Assembly (NCBI GenBank): GCA_023957125.1
Contig: JAMLHL010000002.1
Span: 1-64,000, forward strand
Direction of reading: 5' to 3'
Origin: Chitinophagaceae bacterium
GTDB taxonomy: Bacteria; Bacteroidota; Bacteroidia; Chitinophagales; Chitinophagaceae
Length of the DNA stretch: 64,000 bases
This document shows, piece after piece, positions 17,218-26,716 of the stretch (positions within the stretch are counted from its first letter, which is position 1; every line of letters begins with the position of its first letter). The translations under genes and the position numbers were made by a program. Under the pieces are notes generated by a model. It searched no databases. It was not told the DNA's origin and saw only the letters and a list, made by a program, of their open reading frames with translations.

Positions 17218-17871
17218 TTATTTTCCAGGGATTAACTGCCTCAAATTTTTTATAAACGATTCCCGTGGTATCATTTCAGCGCCCAGGCTTTCCAAATGCG
17301 CCGAATAGATCTGGCAGTCTATTAATTCAATCCCTTCCTCTTTCAAATGTTGGACGTATTTAATAAAAGCAAATTTACTGGCATTGCTTTCTGCGCTAAA
17401 CATACTTTCACCAAAAAATACTTTACCCATCTTTACTCCATACAAACCTCCCGCCAGTTCGTCATTCACCCATACTTCTGCACTATGCGCATATCCTTTT
17501 TCATGAAGCAGGCTATACGCCTTTTCCACTTCATCGGTGATCCATGTGCCCCGTTGATTTTTCCGAAAACTGGTTTTACAGCCATGGATAACTGCTTTGA
17601 AGTTTTGATTTATGGTGAACCGGAAAGCATCTTTTCTAAACAGTTGCTTCATACTCTTACTGACCTTTAATTTATCAGGGAAGAGTACAAACCGGGGATC
17701 CGGACACCACCACAAAGGCGTTCCCCCCTCATACCAGGGAAAAATCCCGTTCCTGTAAGCAAGAACCAGCCTTTCCGTACCTAAATCTCCACCAATGGCA
17801 AGCAGCCCGTCCGGCTCTGCAAGATGTACCGGGGGGAAAATCAATTCATGCTGTAATGCAAAGAGAGCCAT
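17218..17871 (-). CDS. aat: Leucyl/phenylalanyl-tRNA-protein transferase
   Basis: 217 residues, the usual length. Transfers Leu or Phe from its tRNA to the N-terminus of proteins with Lys or Arg at position 1, marking them for ClpAP through ClpS (bacterial N-end rule). Family motifs: GLLAIGGDL, YRNGIFPWYE, WWCPDPR, GTWITDEVEKAY, HSAEVW, GGLYGVKMGKVFFGESMFS and IDCQ. Cytoplasmic. No clpS or clpA is adjacent. Confidence 0.97.
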   Translation of the reverse strand: MALFALQHELIFPPVHLAEPDGLLAIGGDLGTERLVLAYRNGIFPWYEGGTPLWWCPDPRFVLFPDKLKVSKSMKQLFRKDAFRFTINQNFKAVIHGCKTSFRKNQRGTWITDEVEKAYSLLHEKGYAHSAEVWVNDELAGGLYGVKMGKVFFGESMFSAESNASKFAFIKYVQHLKEEGIELIDCQIYSAHLESLGAEMIPRESFIKNLRQLIPGK

Positions 17872-17894
17872 CGCCGCAAAGTTACAGAGAAGGA

Positions 17895-17925
17895 TTTGCC
17901 TGCCATGTAACAGGTATTAACTTCG
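17895..17925 (+). promoter_or_regulatory. Bacteroidota-type promoter of the GH20 gene
   Basis: TTTG at 17895-17898, 19-bp spacer, then TAACTTCG at 17918-17925, one mismatch from the TAnnTTTG -7 box with the expected -33 spacing. The ATG follows 19 bp later, giving a short leader. Confidence 0.55.
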
Positions 17926-17944
17926 CAGGTAAATCCTTTTATAT

Positions 17945-20194
17945 ATGCGGAAAGCTTTGAAGTTGTACATTATCCTGTTTTTCTTTGTGTTACCCCCGAC
18001 CGCTATTGCCCAAAACAATTTTGATCTTATTCCCAAGCCTGCCCTGCTCAGAATGGATAACGGGCTGTTCCGGTTTAAAGCGCATACCTCGGTTCAGGTT
18101 AGTCCTGAATTCCGGGCTTCTGCGAACTTATTAATGGAACATCCCGCCATAAAAGAAATCACGATTCAGAAGATCAACGCTAAAGACCCCGCAGACATCC
18201 TTATAAAAAAGGCCACAAAGGCCGATCAGTTGTCTCCCAAAGCTTATTCGCTCCAAATTCGGGCTAAAGGGATTGTGATCAAGGCCTGGGATGCGCCGCA
18301 GGTGATAGAAGCCATTCAAACGCTTTTGCAATTGGGATACCTGCAAGACGATCCCGAACGGTTGGCTGCAGCGCAAATCATTGATCAGCCCCGGTTTTCC
18401 TATCGCGGACTGCATCTGGACGTATCCAGGCACTTCATGCCCCTGTCTTTTCTGAAAAAGTATATTGATCTGATGGCGTTATACAAGTTCAACCAGTTTC
18501 ACTGGCATCTGACCGATGGTGCGGGCTGGCGGTTGCAAATTAAACGTTACCCCGAACTGACCGAAAAAGCAGCCTGGCGCACGCATGTACACTGGAAAGA
18601 CTGGTGGACCCATGGCAGGAAGTATACAGACAGGGGCGCTCCCAACGCCGGTGGCGGTTTCTATACCCAGGAAGAAGCTAAGGAACTGGTTGCCTATGCA
18701 TTGCAACGGGGAATTAATATTATCCCTGAAATAGAAATGCCAGCGCATTCGGAAGAGGTGCTGGCGGTTTATCCTCAACTTTCCTGCACCGGGCTGCCTT
18801 ATACACAAAGCGAATTTTGTATCGGGAATGAGCAAACCTTTGTATTTCTGAAAAACGTGTTGGATGAAGTGCTTGCCATTTTTCCGTCGAAGTATATTCA
18901 TATGGGTGGAGATGAAGCAGATAAACGTCATTGGAAAACCTGCCCCAAAGATCAGGCGCTGATGCGAAGAGAAGGGCTGAAAACCGTGGATGAATTGCAA
19001 AGTTATGCTATCCGGCAAATGGACATCTACCTGCAATCGAAAGGAAGAAAACTGATCGGGTGGGATGAGATACTCCAGGGAGGGCTCACCGAAGGAGCTA
19101 CCGTGATGAGTTGGAGGGGCGAGGAAGGAGGTATCCGGGCGGCCAATACCGGGCACGACGTGATCATGACGCCGGGTAGTTATTTATATTTTGATTCCTA
19201 TCAAACCGATCCGCGTACCCAGCCGGAAGCCATCGGCGGATATATTACCCTGGAAAAAGTATATTCTTATAATCCCGTTCCAGCAGCCATTGCTTCGGAT
19301 AAAGTACAACATATTTTAGGAGCCCAGGCTAATTTATGGACTGAATATATTCCTACTACGGAGCATGCCGAATACATGGCGTTTCCAAGAGCGCTCGCTT
19401 TGTCGGAGGTCAATTGGACACCACCACAGTTTAAATCGTGGGAAGATTTTCACCACCGGCTGCAGTCCCATTACCGGTTGCTGCAAAATTTAAACGTCAA
19501 TTATTTCCGCCCTTCTTATAATGTTGCCTATCGGGCAGTTTACAATGCGGCAGATAAAACAAGCCGGGTAACCTTGACCACCGAACAGAATGACCCGCGT
19601 AATATTCGTTATACGGTAGATGGCAGTGAGCCGGTTTTATCATCGAAAGTTTATGAGGGGCCTTTTGACCTCGGTAAGAGCGCTAAAATAAAGGCAGCCT
19701 TTTTTTGGGATGAGTCCCCGATAGGGCCGGTGTTGGAATTCGATGTTGATATTCATAAGGCTATTGGTAAGCCGGTTCAATACATTAGTCAGTGGGACGG
19801 TTATGCAGCGCAGAAGGAACAAACCCTGACCAATGGAATTACGGGAGGACTTACCTATCACGATGGACAATGGCAGGGTTTTACAGAGCCGATTGATCTC
19901 GTAGTGGACATGGAAGCTACACAGCCCATTCATACGATTGCGATGAATTTTATGCAAACGATTGGCCCAGGCGTGTATATGCCTGGTGAGATGGAGGTAT
20001 TATTATCAGGAGACGGCAGGCATTATCAACCGGTGGGGAAAGTGATGAATGATGTGTCGCCCAAAGAAGCCCGGCTGACTTTTAAGCGATTTGAACTAAG
20101 CCTGGATCAGCCGGTAAACGCACGATACATCCGGGTAAAAGCATCCAATCCCGGAAAAGGATACCTGTTTACAGATGAGATTATGGTTTACTGA
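17945..20194 (+). CDS. Beta-N-acetylhexosaminidase, GH20 family
   Basis: 749 residues, signal peptide ending at TAIAQ. Order: GH20b substrate-binding domain (about 25-150), GH20 barrel (about 150-500) with GLHLDVSRHFM, FHWHLTDGAGWRL and the catalytic Asp-Glu pair in HMGGDEAD (about 319-326), a chitobiase-type C-terminal beta domain (YTVDGSEPVLSSKVYEG, about 550-590), then an F5/8-type-C-like beta sandwich (about 620-749). Releases terminal GlcNAc or GalNAc from chitin oligomers, glycans or peptidoglycan fragments by substrate-assisted catalysis, in the periplasm or on the surface. Confidence 0.95.
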   Translation: MRKALKLYIILFFFVLPPTAIAQNNFDLIPKPALLRMDNGLFRFKAHTSVQVSPEFRASANLLMEHPAIKEITIQKINAKDPADILIKKATKADQLSPKAYSLQIRAKGIVIKAWDAPQVIEAIQTLLQLGYLQDDPERLAAAQIIDQPRFSYRGLHLDVSRHFMPLSFLKKYIDLMALYKFNQFHWHLTDGAGWRLQIKRYPELTEKAAWRTHVHWKDWWTHGRKYTDRGAPNAGGGFYTQEEAKELVAYALQRGINIIPEIEMPAHSEEVLAVYPQLSCTGLPYTQSEFCIGNEQTFVFLKNVLDEVLAIFPSKYIHMGGDEADKRHWKTCPKDQALMRREGLKTVDELQSYAIRQMDIYLQSKGRKLIGWDEILQGGLTEGATVMSWRGEEGGIRAANTGHDVIMTPGSYLYFDSYQTDPRTQPEAIGGYITLEKVYSYNPVPAAIASDKVQHILGAQANLWTEYIPTTEHAEYMAFPRALALSEVNWTPPQFKSWEDFHHRLQSHYRLLQNLNVNYFRPSYNVAYRAVYNAADKTSRVTLTTEQNDPRNIRYTVDGSEPVLSSKVYEGPFDLGKSAKIKAAFFWDESPIGPVLEFDVDIHKAIGKPVQYISQWDGYAAQKEQTLTNGITGGLTYHDGQWQGFTEPIDLVVDMEATQPIHTIAMNFMQTIGPGVYMPGEMEVLLSGDGRHYQPVGKVMNDVSPKEARLTFKRFELSLDQPVNARYIRVKASNPGKGYLFTDEIMVY

Positions 20195-20263
20195 AATTTA
20201 AATGGCAGAAGAATGAAACCAAAAGCATTAAAGAAAATCTCAAATCTCAAATTGTAAATCCAT

Positions 20264-21202
20264 CTATTTCGTTTGTATGAACTTCAGGTTTCGCTGAATA
20301 CCATTAAATTTTGATCTTTTGAGCGGTGATTTCTTAAAAATCTTTTTAAAGCTTTCTTCGGTCAGCGCATTCCAGTCCCGGAGATCAAAATTGAGTATTT
20401 CCGGAATGGGGCTGAACTCCGGTTCCCGGGTGGGGGTACTGAAACGATTCCAGGGACAAACTTCCTGGCAGATATCGCAGCCAAACATCCAATTTTCAAA
20501 TTTCCCTTTCATTTCGTCGGGGATCAGCATGTCTTTTAATTCAATCGTGAAATAGGAAATGCATTTGCTGCCGTCTATAACACGGTCTTCCCGGATGGCC
20601 TCCGTAGGACAGGCATCTATACATCTCCTGCACGACCCGCAATAATCTTTAGCCACCGGATCGTCATATTCCAGTTCCAGGTCAACGATAAGTGTAGCAA
20701 TGAAGAAATAAGATCCGGATCTTTTATTGATCAGGTTGCCGTTTTTGCCCACCCATCCCAGTCCGCTTCGCTGTGCCCAGGAACGTTCCAGTACGGGTGC
20801 TGAATCTACAAAGCCCCTGCCGTTCACTTCTCCGATCTGTTCGTTCACTTCCTTTAAAAAGTGTCTTAGTTTGGCTCTGATGATCTCGTGATAATCGTTG
20901 CCCCAGGCATAGCGGGATATCTTTGGAGTTCCGGTCCGTGGCGACTCAGCGGGAAAATAATTCATCAGCATGGTAATCACAGACCTTGCGCCGGGAACCA
21001 GTTTCGTAGGATCCACCCGCAGATCAAAATGATTTTCCATATACTGCATGGCGCCATTCATGCCTTGATTCAGCCAGTTCTCCAGCCTCCGGGCATCCTC
21101 ATCCAGCTTTACCGCCTTTGCGATACCACAATACTCGAAGCCGTATTTCACTGCCAGGTTTTTTACAATCGAAGTGTTATTTTTAATATGTACAAATTCC
21201 AC
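20264..21202 (-). CDS. queG: Epoxyqueuosine reductase
   Basis: 312 residues. Last step of queuosine tRNA modification: reduces epoxyqueuosine with cobalamin and two 4Fe-4S clusters. Both ferredoxin-type cluster motifs are present: CGSCRRCIDACP (about residues 186-197) and CDICQEVCPW (about 239-248). N-terminal DUF1730 region carries AWGNDYHEIIRAKL and the VDSAPVLERSWAQRSGLGWVGKN block. The start is GTG (21202); no ATG precedes the conserved region. Cytoplasmic, single gene. Confidence 0.95.
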   Translation of the reverse strand: MEFVHIKNNTSIVKNLAVKYGFEYCGIAKAVKLDEDARRLENWLNQGMNGAMQYMENHFDLRVDPTKLVPGARSVITMLMNYFPAESPRTGTPKISRYAWGNDYHEIIRAKLRHFLKEVNEQIGEVNGRGFVDSAPVLERSWAQRSGLGWVGKNGNLINKRSGSYFFIATLIVDLELEYDDPVAKDYCGSCRRCIDACPTEAIREDRVIDGSKCISYFTIELKDMLIPDEMKGKFENWMFGCDICQEVCPWNRFSTPTREPEFSPIPEILNFDLRDWNALTEESFKKIFKKSPLKRSKFNGIQRNLKFIQTK

Positions 21203-21342
21203 CGTTGGTACTGAATTTCATCCTTAATGAATAAAAGATAATACAGATCAAAGATAATGATCACAACGTTAGCGGATGCGTTTCAATTCCACAAGGAGAG
21301 CGGACTAAGGGATATGGATCGGTTTTCATACCGGTTCCAAAA

Positions 21343-21495
21343 ATGCCGTTATTCCTTCCCTTCGGGCCGGTGCAGGAAGTGATCCCCTACCTGATGCGAC
21401 AGGCCAGGGAAAACAGTTCTGTTTCGGGGCAAACAGGCAGAGAATTATCGTTGATTAAAAAAGAGATGGAACGGAGGAGGAAGCCTGCCTCCTAA
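21343..21495 (+). pseudogene. C-terminal remnant of proline dehydrogenase
   Basis: A 50-codon frame (ATG 21343 to TAA 21495) whose product contains LPFGPVQEVIPYLMRQAREN, then SVSGQTGREL and LIKKEMERRR. This is the closing segment of Bacteroidota proline dehydrogenases, where the (Y/F)GP...YL.RRA.EN...GQT.REL.L..KE..RRK block is the FAD-side C-terminus; I judge this from memory of the family. Upstream codons in the same frame stay open only back to a TAA near 21225 and show no more of the enzyme. More than 300 residues are missing, so this is a decayed or deleted gene. Confidence 0.65.
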
Positions 21496-21542
21496 ATTTT
21501 TATCTTTGCCGGATCGTTAAATACCAGGTAAAGATAAAAATT
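21495..21542. other. 16-bp AT-rich inverted repeat
   Basis: Arms 21495-21510 and 21527-21542 match at 15 of 16 positions around a 16-nt loop. It starts at the stop codon of the proline dehydrogenase remnant and ends 19 bp before the glycosyltransferase start. It may be the terminator of the lost gene. The left arm includes TATCTTTG (21501-21508), an exact TAnnTTTG -7 box, so it might also serve as promoter of the following operon; no good -33 box was found. Confidence 0.5.
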
Positions 21543-21561
21543 ATAACAACCTTTCCATATT

Positions 21562-22761
21562 TTGAAGCGTGATAAAGATTTGATCAGAACCGCTTTTGAC
21601 CGGTGCAGTGCCTGCGTAGTGATCCCCACTTACAACAATGCGACTACCCTTGCGGGTGTGCTTACGGCTGTGGAAGAATATACAGGTCATATTATTGTGG
21701 TCAATGACGGTTCTACGGACGGCACAGCGGAGGTGTTGTCTTCCTTTCCGCAAACCGAGCAGCTTAGTTATTTTCCCAACAGGGGAAAGGGCGTTGCCCT
21801 GCGCCGGGGCTTCAAAAGAGCGCTGGAACTGGGTTATTCCTATGCAATAACGATGGATTCGGACGGGCAGCACTTTGCGGAAGACCTGCCGGTTTTTATA
21901 CACCGGCTCCTGGAAGAGGGGGATGCCATTGTTATCGGCGCACGTAATATGAGGCAGGCGGGTATTCCCGGCAAAAGTAGCTTCGGCAACCGGTTCTCTA
22001 ATTTTTGGTTTAAGGTGGAAACAGGTATCAGCGCGCCCGATACCCAGTCGGGTTTCCGGCTTTACCCGGTTGCACTAATGAAAACAATGCGTTTCTTTAC
22101 CCGCAAATACGAGTTTGAAATTGAAGTGCTGGTACGGTGTGCCTGGAAAGGTATTAAAATTGATTCGGTCCCGGTTTCCGTTTATTATGCGCCCGGAGGA
22201 GAACGGGTTTCTCATTTCCGCCCCTTTACAGATTTTTTAAGGATCGGTGCGCTGAATACTGTACTGGTGCTCATTGCCTTTCTGTATGTGAAACCTAAGA
22301 AGTTCTTTCGGTCCCTTTTTGTTCGCGATAACTGGCGTCGTTTTTTTAGGGAGCAGGTGATCAATGTAGAGGAGCCGCCGCATATAAAGGCCTTCTCCGT
22401 AGCATTGGGTATTTGCATGGGCATCATGCCGATATGGGGTTTCCAACTGGTTGCCGCCATATTTTTGTCTGTGGTTTTGAAATTGAACAAGGCGCTGGTG
22501 ATCATCGCTGCCAATATCAGTTTACCACCGGTGATACCCCTGATCATTTTTCTCAGTTATAAAACCGGTGGTATCTGGATGAAAGGCAATGATAAAGGCC
22601 TGGTGTTTTCAGATAGCCTGAGCCTGGAGTCTGTGAAAAATAATTTTGAACAATACCTATACGGCGCCGTTACGCTGGCAATGGTTGCAGGTATTGTATG
22701 TGGATTGGTAACCTGGATCCTGCTGATCTGTTGCAGAAAAAAAACGAGCTCAGCTGTTTAA
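21562..22761 (+). CDS. Glycosyltransferase family 2 fused to DUF2062 membrane domain
   Basis: 399 residues. GT2 domain about 15-240: ACVVIPTYNN at the start, VVNDGSTDGT, the DxD-type MDSDGQHF near residue 98, and TQSGFRLY acceptor region. C-terminal part (about 255-395) is a DUF2062 membrane domain (KAFSVALGICMGIMPIWG, ISLPPVIPLIIF, and a last TM). The start is TTG at 21562; no ATG occurs before residue 95. Sits 12 bp ahead of the MMPL fusion, the first gene of a five-gene operon of the sort found in flexirubin and aryl-polyene loci, where this protein is thought to glycosylate or otherwise process a lipid carrier. Confidence 0.88.
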   Translation: MKRDKDLIRTAFDRCSACVVIPTYNNATTLAGVLTAVEEYTGHIIVVNDGSTDGTAEVLSSFPQTEQLSYFPNRGKGVALRRGFKRALELGYSYAITMDSDGQHFAEDLPVFIHRLLEEGDAIVIGARNMRQAGIPGKSSFGNRFSNFWFKVETGISAPDTQSGFRLYPVALMKTMRFFTRKYEFEIEVLVRCAWKGIKIDSVPVSVYYAPGGERVSHFRPFTDFLRIGALNTVLVLIAFLYVKPKKFFRSLFVRDNWRRFFREQVINVEEPPHIKAFSVALGICMGIMPIWGFQLVAAIFLSVVLKLNKALVIIAANISLPPVIPLIIFLSYKTGGIWMKGNDKGLVFSDSLSLESVKNNFEQYLYGAVTLAMVAGIVCGLVTWILLICCRKKTSSAV

Positions 22762-22773
22762 CTCAGAAAAGTT

Positions 22774-25700
22774 ATGGAGAAAGTATTCACAGCCTTATAT
22801 GACCATTTTCAAAAAAACAGGTGGCAGCTCTTCCTTATTTTCTTCATCAGTTTATTGACCGCCGCTTTTTTTGCTTCGCGGCTCCGGTTTGAAGAAGATA
22901 TAGCCCGCATCCTTCCCAAAGACAAAAAGGTAGAAAAACTGAACCAGATCTTCACCCAGTCTAAGTTCATGGACCGGCTTGTGGTGATGGTTTCTTTAAA
23001 AGACTCCGCGGCCACCGATCCGGACAGCCTGGTGGCTTTTGCGGATCATTTTACTGAGCTGGTTCAACAACAGTTTTCAGCTTTTGTGCGTAAAATTAAT
23101 TATAAGGCAGATGATGAACTGACGCTGGAGCTGTTCGATATCATCTATGAACACCTGCCTGTTTATTTTACTGAAAACGACTATCACACCATTGACAGCC
23201 TGATCGTTCCCGAAACCCTCCGTCAAACCCTGGAGCGTAATATCCGCACCCTAAGTTCGCCCGCAGGGCTGGCGTTTAAAAACATGATCAGTAATGATCC
23301 GGCGGGTATTTCATTTATTGCTCTCAAAAAGCTGCAACAACTTCAGTACGATGAAAATTTTGAGCTGTATGATAATGCGGTATTGACGAAAGATCATAAA
23401 TATCTCCTGTTTTTTATCACGCCCCGTTTCCCGCCGAATAATACCGGCCAAAACATCCATTTTCTAAAAGGGTTAGACAGTCTCATTACCATTCAAACCG
23501 ATCCCCGGTTTTCTGCTGTTGATGTAGATTATTTTGGCGCCACGGCGGTATCAGCCGGCAATGCCGTGCAGTTGCAAAAAGATTCATTATTTACGCAAAC
23601 CGCTACGATCATTTTCCTGGTCATTTTTATAGGTATTTATTTCAAGCGGGTATCCGCACCGTTACTGATCATGATCCCGGTTGTTTTCGGGGCATTGTTT
23701 GCATTGACGGCGGTGTATTTTATCAAGGGAAGTATTTCCGTGATTGCCATAGGCACCGGATCCGTTATCCTGGGCATCGCGGTAAATTATTCGCTGCATG
23801 TATTCAATCATTTCCGGCATACCGGCGATATGCGGAAGGTGGTGAAAGACCTGTCGTTTCCCCTTACCCTTGGCGGCTTTACCACTATTGGCGGCTTTTT
23901 TTGTTTGAACTTTGCCGCTTCAGAAATGCTGCAGGACCTGGGGCTGTTTGCGGGATTCAGCCTTATCGGCGCTTCCCTGTGCTCTCTCATTTTTTTACCT
24001 CATTTTCCGTCCAAAAGGCGAAAAGAGCAAAACCCGGAACGGTATCAACATTCCTGGATTGATAAGATAGCGGCGCTCCGCTTAGACCGCAACCGCCTGG
24101 TGATGACCGGTATCGTATTGCTCACCATCTTTTTATTTTACACTTCCGGGAGGGTAGGGTTCGAAACCGATATGAACAACATGAATTACATGTCGGACCA
24201 TCTGAAAAGATCGGAAGCCCGGTTGAATCAAATCAATAAAGCCGCTCTTCAATCGGTGTACCTGGTGGCGGAAGGAAAAACGCTTGACGAAGCGTTGAAG
24301 GTGAACGAGCGTGTGACAGGCAAAGTGGAATCCTACAGGTCGGAAGGGGTCATTTCCCGGTACGCCGGGGTTTCTTCTTTGCTGGTTTCCGGGGATCTGC
24401 AAAACCGGAGAATTGCAAGATGGAACCGCTACTGGACGCCGGAAAAGAAACGGCGGTTACTCTCCGTAATGCGGCAGGAAGGTGCCGGTTTAGGCTATAG
24501 CGTCACTGCCTTTCAGCCTTTTGAAGCACTCCTGGATAAAGCGTATGTGCCTACAGACAGTAGTGAAACAGCCGTCATCCGGAAAACCATCCTCAATGAT
24601 TTTATAACGGAAACGCCCGACAAAACTACGGTGGTAACCTTATTAAGTGTGGCGCCGGAAAACAAAGCAACAGTTTACGAGGCTTTCGACAACCTGCCGG
24701 AGACCACCGTCCTGGATAAGCAATATCTCACCGGCAAATTTGTGGAACTCATCAATGCGGATTTTACCAGGATTGCGCTTCTTACCTCCTTACTGGTTTT
24801 CCTCACCCTCCTGGTAACCTATGGCCGAATTGAACTGACGCTGATGGCCTTCCTGCCGATGGCGGTCAGTTGGGTATGGATATTGGGCTTTATGGGGCTC
24901 GCCGGTATTAAGTTCAATATCATCAATATCATTGTGTCCACCCTGATCTTCGGTTTGGGCGACGATTACAGCATTTTCATCATGGACGGTTTATTGCAGG
25001 AATACAAAACCGGCAGGAAAAACCTGTCTTCGTTTAAGTCGTCCATACTGCTGTCCGCTATTACCACCATTACCGGGCTGGGAGTGCTCATCTTTGCGAA
25101 GCATCCGGCATTGCAATCCATTGCCATGATCTCTATTATCGGAATATTATGCGTGGTGCTGGTAGCCCAGGTGGTGATCCCTTTCCTGTTTGATTTTTTG
25201 ATCAGGAGAAGAACACAAGAGAAATTGTTTCCCTGGACATTGTGGAGTCTGAGCAAGACTTTGTTTTCCCAAATTTGGTTTGTTGCAGGCAGTATGCTCC
25301 TGGCCTTGCTGGGATTTATTTTGGTGAAGGTAAATCCCTTCAGCAGGGAAAAGGGGAAATACTATTTTCATGTTTTAATTGCCCACTTCTCAAAGTCGCT
25401 CATTTATATAATGGGGAATGTTAAGAAAACGATCATCAATCCATTGGGAGAAAATTTTTCCAAACCCGCGGTCATTATCTGCAATCACCAGTCGGGCCTG
25501 GATAATTTTGTAATGATGATGCAATACCCAAAGCTGATCCTGTTAACCAATAACCGGGTAAGAAATGCGCCGGTATCCGGGTCGGTAGTGAGAATGGCCG
25601 ATTATTACGCGGCTGCGGACGGCGCCGAAAACACACTGGCGCTGCTGAAGGAAAAAGTGAGGAAAGGTTATTCCATTGTGGTGTTCCCCGAAGGTACACG

Positions 25701-26637
25701 CTCATCCGATGGCACGATAAAAAGATTGCACAGGGGCGCTTTTTACCTGGCAGAACAATTGCAGTTGGATCTGTTGCCGGTACTCATTCACGGTACCGGA
25801 TATACGATGACTAAAAATGATTTTCTGATCAAAGACGGGAAGATCACCGTTCGTTTTTTGCCGCGGATAACACCCGGGGATAAGCGATTCGGCAACACTT
25901 ACAGTGAGCGGGCCAAACAAATTGGCGGGTATTTCAGAACAGAATATGAGCAACTCCGGTCGTCTGTGGAAACGCCCTCCTGGTTTCGGGAGCTCCTGTT
26001 TCATAATTATATCTATAAAGGTCCGGTACTGGAATGGTATATGCGGGTAAAGGTGAGGATGGAGAAAGACTATCTCCCGTTTCATGAATTATTGCCTGCA
26101 AAGGGAAAGTTGCTGGATATTGGCTGTGGATACGGTTTTATGTCCTATATGCTTCATTTTTCAGCCAAAGAAAGAACGATCACCGGGATTGATTATGATG
26201 AAGAGAAAATTGAGGTGGCGGATCATTGCTTCAGCAGGGATGAGCGGATCCGGTTTTTTCATGCGGATGTACTTAACTTTACCTTTGAAAAATACGATGG
26301 TATTGTACTTGCCGATGTATTACATTATCTTACGCCCGAACAACAGGAACGCATGATCCATAAATGTTTGCAGAGTTTGAACAACAATGGCATGCTGATC
26401 ATAAGAGATGGAGATAAAGACCTGCCATCGCGGCATAAAGGCACCCGGCTGACGGAGTTCTTTTCTACGAAACTGCTCAGTTTTAATAAAACCACCTCTG
26501 CCGGATTATCGTTCCTGTCGGGCGCTATGATAGTGGATACGGCTAAAAAATATGGCTTCGAATGCCGGCGAATTGACGAGACGAAATATACGTCTAATGT
26601 TATTTTTGTAATTCAAAACTATAAACATATCTCATGA
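22774..26637 (+). CDS. Trifunctional MMPL/RND exporter - PlsC-type acyltransferase - SAM methyltransferase fusion
   Basis: 1287 residues. Residues 1-840: RND/MMPL exporter with an N-terminal TM, two large periplasmic regions (about 35-275 and 450-660) and two TM bundles (about 275-420 and 660-830; SVILGIAVNYSLHVFNHF in the first and LGDDYSIF in the second). Residues about 880-1060: lysophospholipid acyltransferase with the HX4D motif in NHQSGLDN (about 901) and FPEGTRSSDG (about 970). Residues about 1085-1287: class I SAM methyltransferase with LLDIGCGYGF (about 1112) and ADVLHYL. The same architecture is known from flexirubin/aryl-polyene clusters, where the exporter and acyltransferase move and attach the polyene acyl chain to an outer-membrane lipid. 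Inner membrane. Confidence 0.92.
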   Translation: MEKVFTALYDHFQKNRWQLFLIFFISLLTAAFFASRLRFEEDIARILPKDKKVEKLNQIFTQSKFMDRLVVMVSLKDSAATDPDSLVAFADHFTELVQQQFSAFVRKINYKADDELTLELFDIIYEHLPVYFTENDYHTIDSLIVPETLRQTLERNIRTLSSPAGLAFKNMISNDPAGISFIALKKLQQLQYDENFELYDNAVLTKDHKYLLFFITPRFPPNNTGQNIHFLKGLDSLITIQTDPRFSAVDVDYFGATAVSAGNAVQLQKDSLFTQTATIIFLVIFIGIYFKRVSAPLLIMIPVVFGALFALTAVYFIKGSISVIAIGTGSVILGIAVNYSLHVFNHFRHTGDMRKVVKDLSFPLTLGGFTTIGGFFCLNFAASEMLQDLGLFAGFSLIGASLCSLIFLPHFPSKRRKEQNPERYQHSWIDKIAALRLDRNRLVMTGIVLLTIFLFYTSGRVGFETDMNNMNYMSDHLKRSEARLNQINKAALQSVYLVAEGKTLDEALKVNERVTGKVESYRSEGVISRYAGVSSLLVSGDLQNRRIARWNRYWTPEKKRRLLSVMRQEGAGLGYSVTAFQPFEALLDKAYVPTDSSETAVIRKTILNDFITETPDKTTVVTLLSVAPENKATVYEAFDNLPETTVLDKQYLTGKFVELINADFTRIALLTSLLVFLTLLVTYGRIELTLMAFLPMAVSWVWILGFMGLAGIKFNIINIIVSTLIFGLGDDYSIFIMDGLLQEYKTGRKNLSSFKSSILLSAITTITGLGVLIFAKHPALQSIAMISIIGILCVVLVAQVVIPFLFDFLIRRRTQEKLFPWTLWSLSKTLFSQIWFVAGSMLLALLGFILVKVNPFSREKGKYYFHVLIAHFSKSLIYIMGNVKKTIINPLGENFSKPAVIICNHQSGLDNFVMMMQYPKLILLTNNRVRNAPVSGSVVRMADYYAAADGAENTLALLKEKVRKGYSIVVFPEGTRSSDGTIKRLHRGAFYLAEQLQLDLLPVLIHGTGYTMTKNDFLIKDGKITVRFLPRITPGDKRFGNTYSERAKQIGGYFRTEYEQLRSSVETPSWFRELLFHNYIYKGPVLEWYMRVKVRMEKDYLPFHELLPAKGKLLDIGCGYGFMSYMLHFSAKERTITGIDYDEEKIEVADHCFSRDERIRFFHADVLNFTFEKYDGIVLADVLHYLTPEQQERMIHKCLQSLNNNGMLIIRDGDKDLPSRHKGTRLTEFFSTKLLSFNKTTSAGLSFLSGAMIVDTAKKYGFECRRIDETKYTSNVIFVIQNYKHIS

Positions 26638-26716
26638 AATACAGTTGTATTTTTTCACCTGAGCGCCCGGATAACGAGGCGTTTCATTCCATAAAAAGGT
26701 AAACACAAAAGAACGG

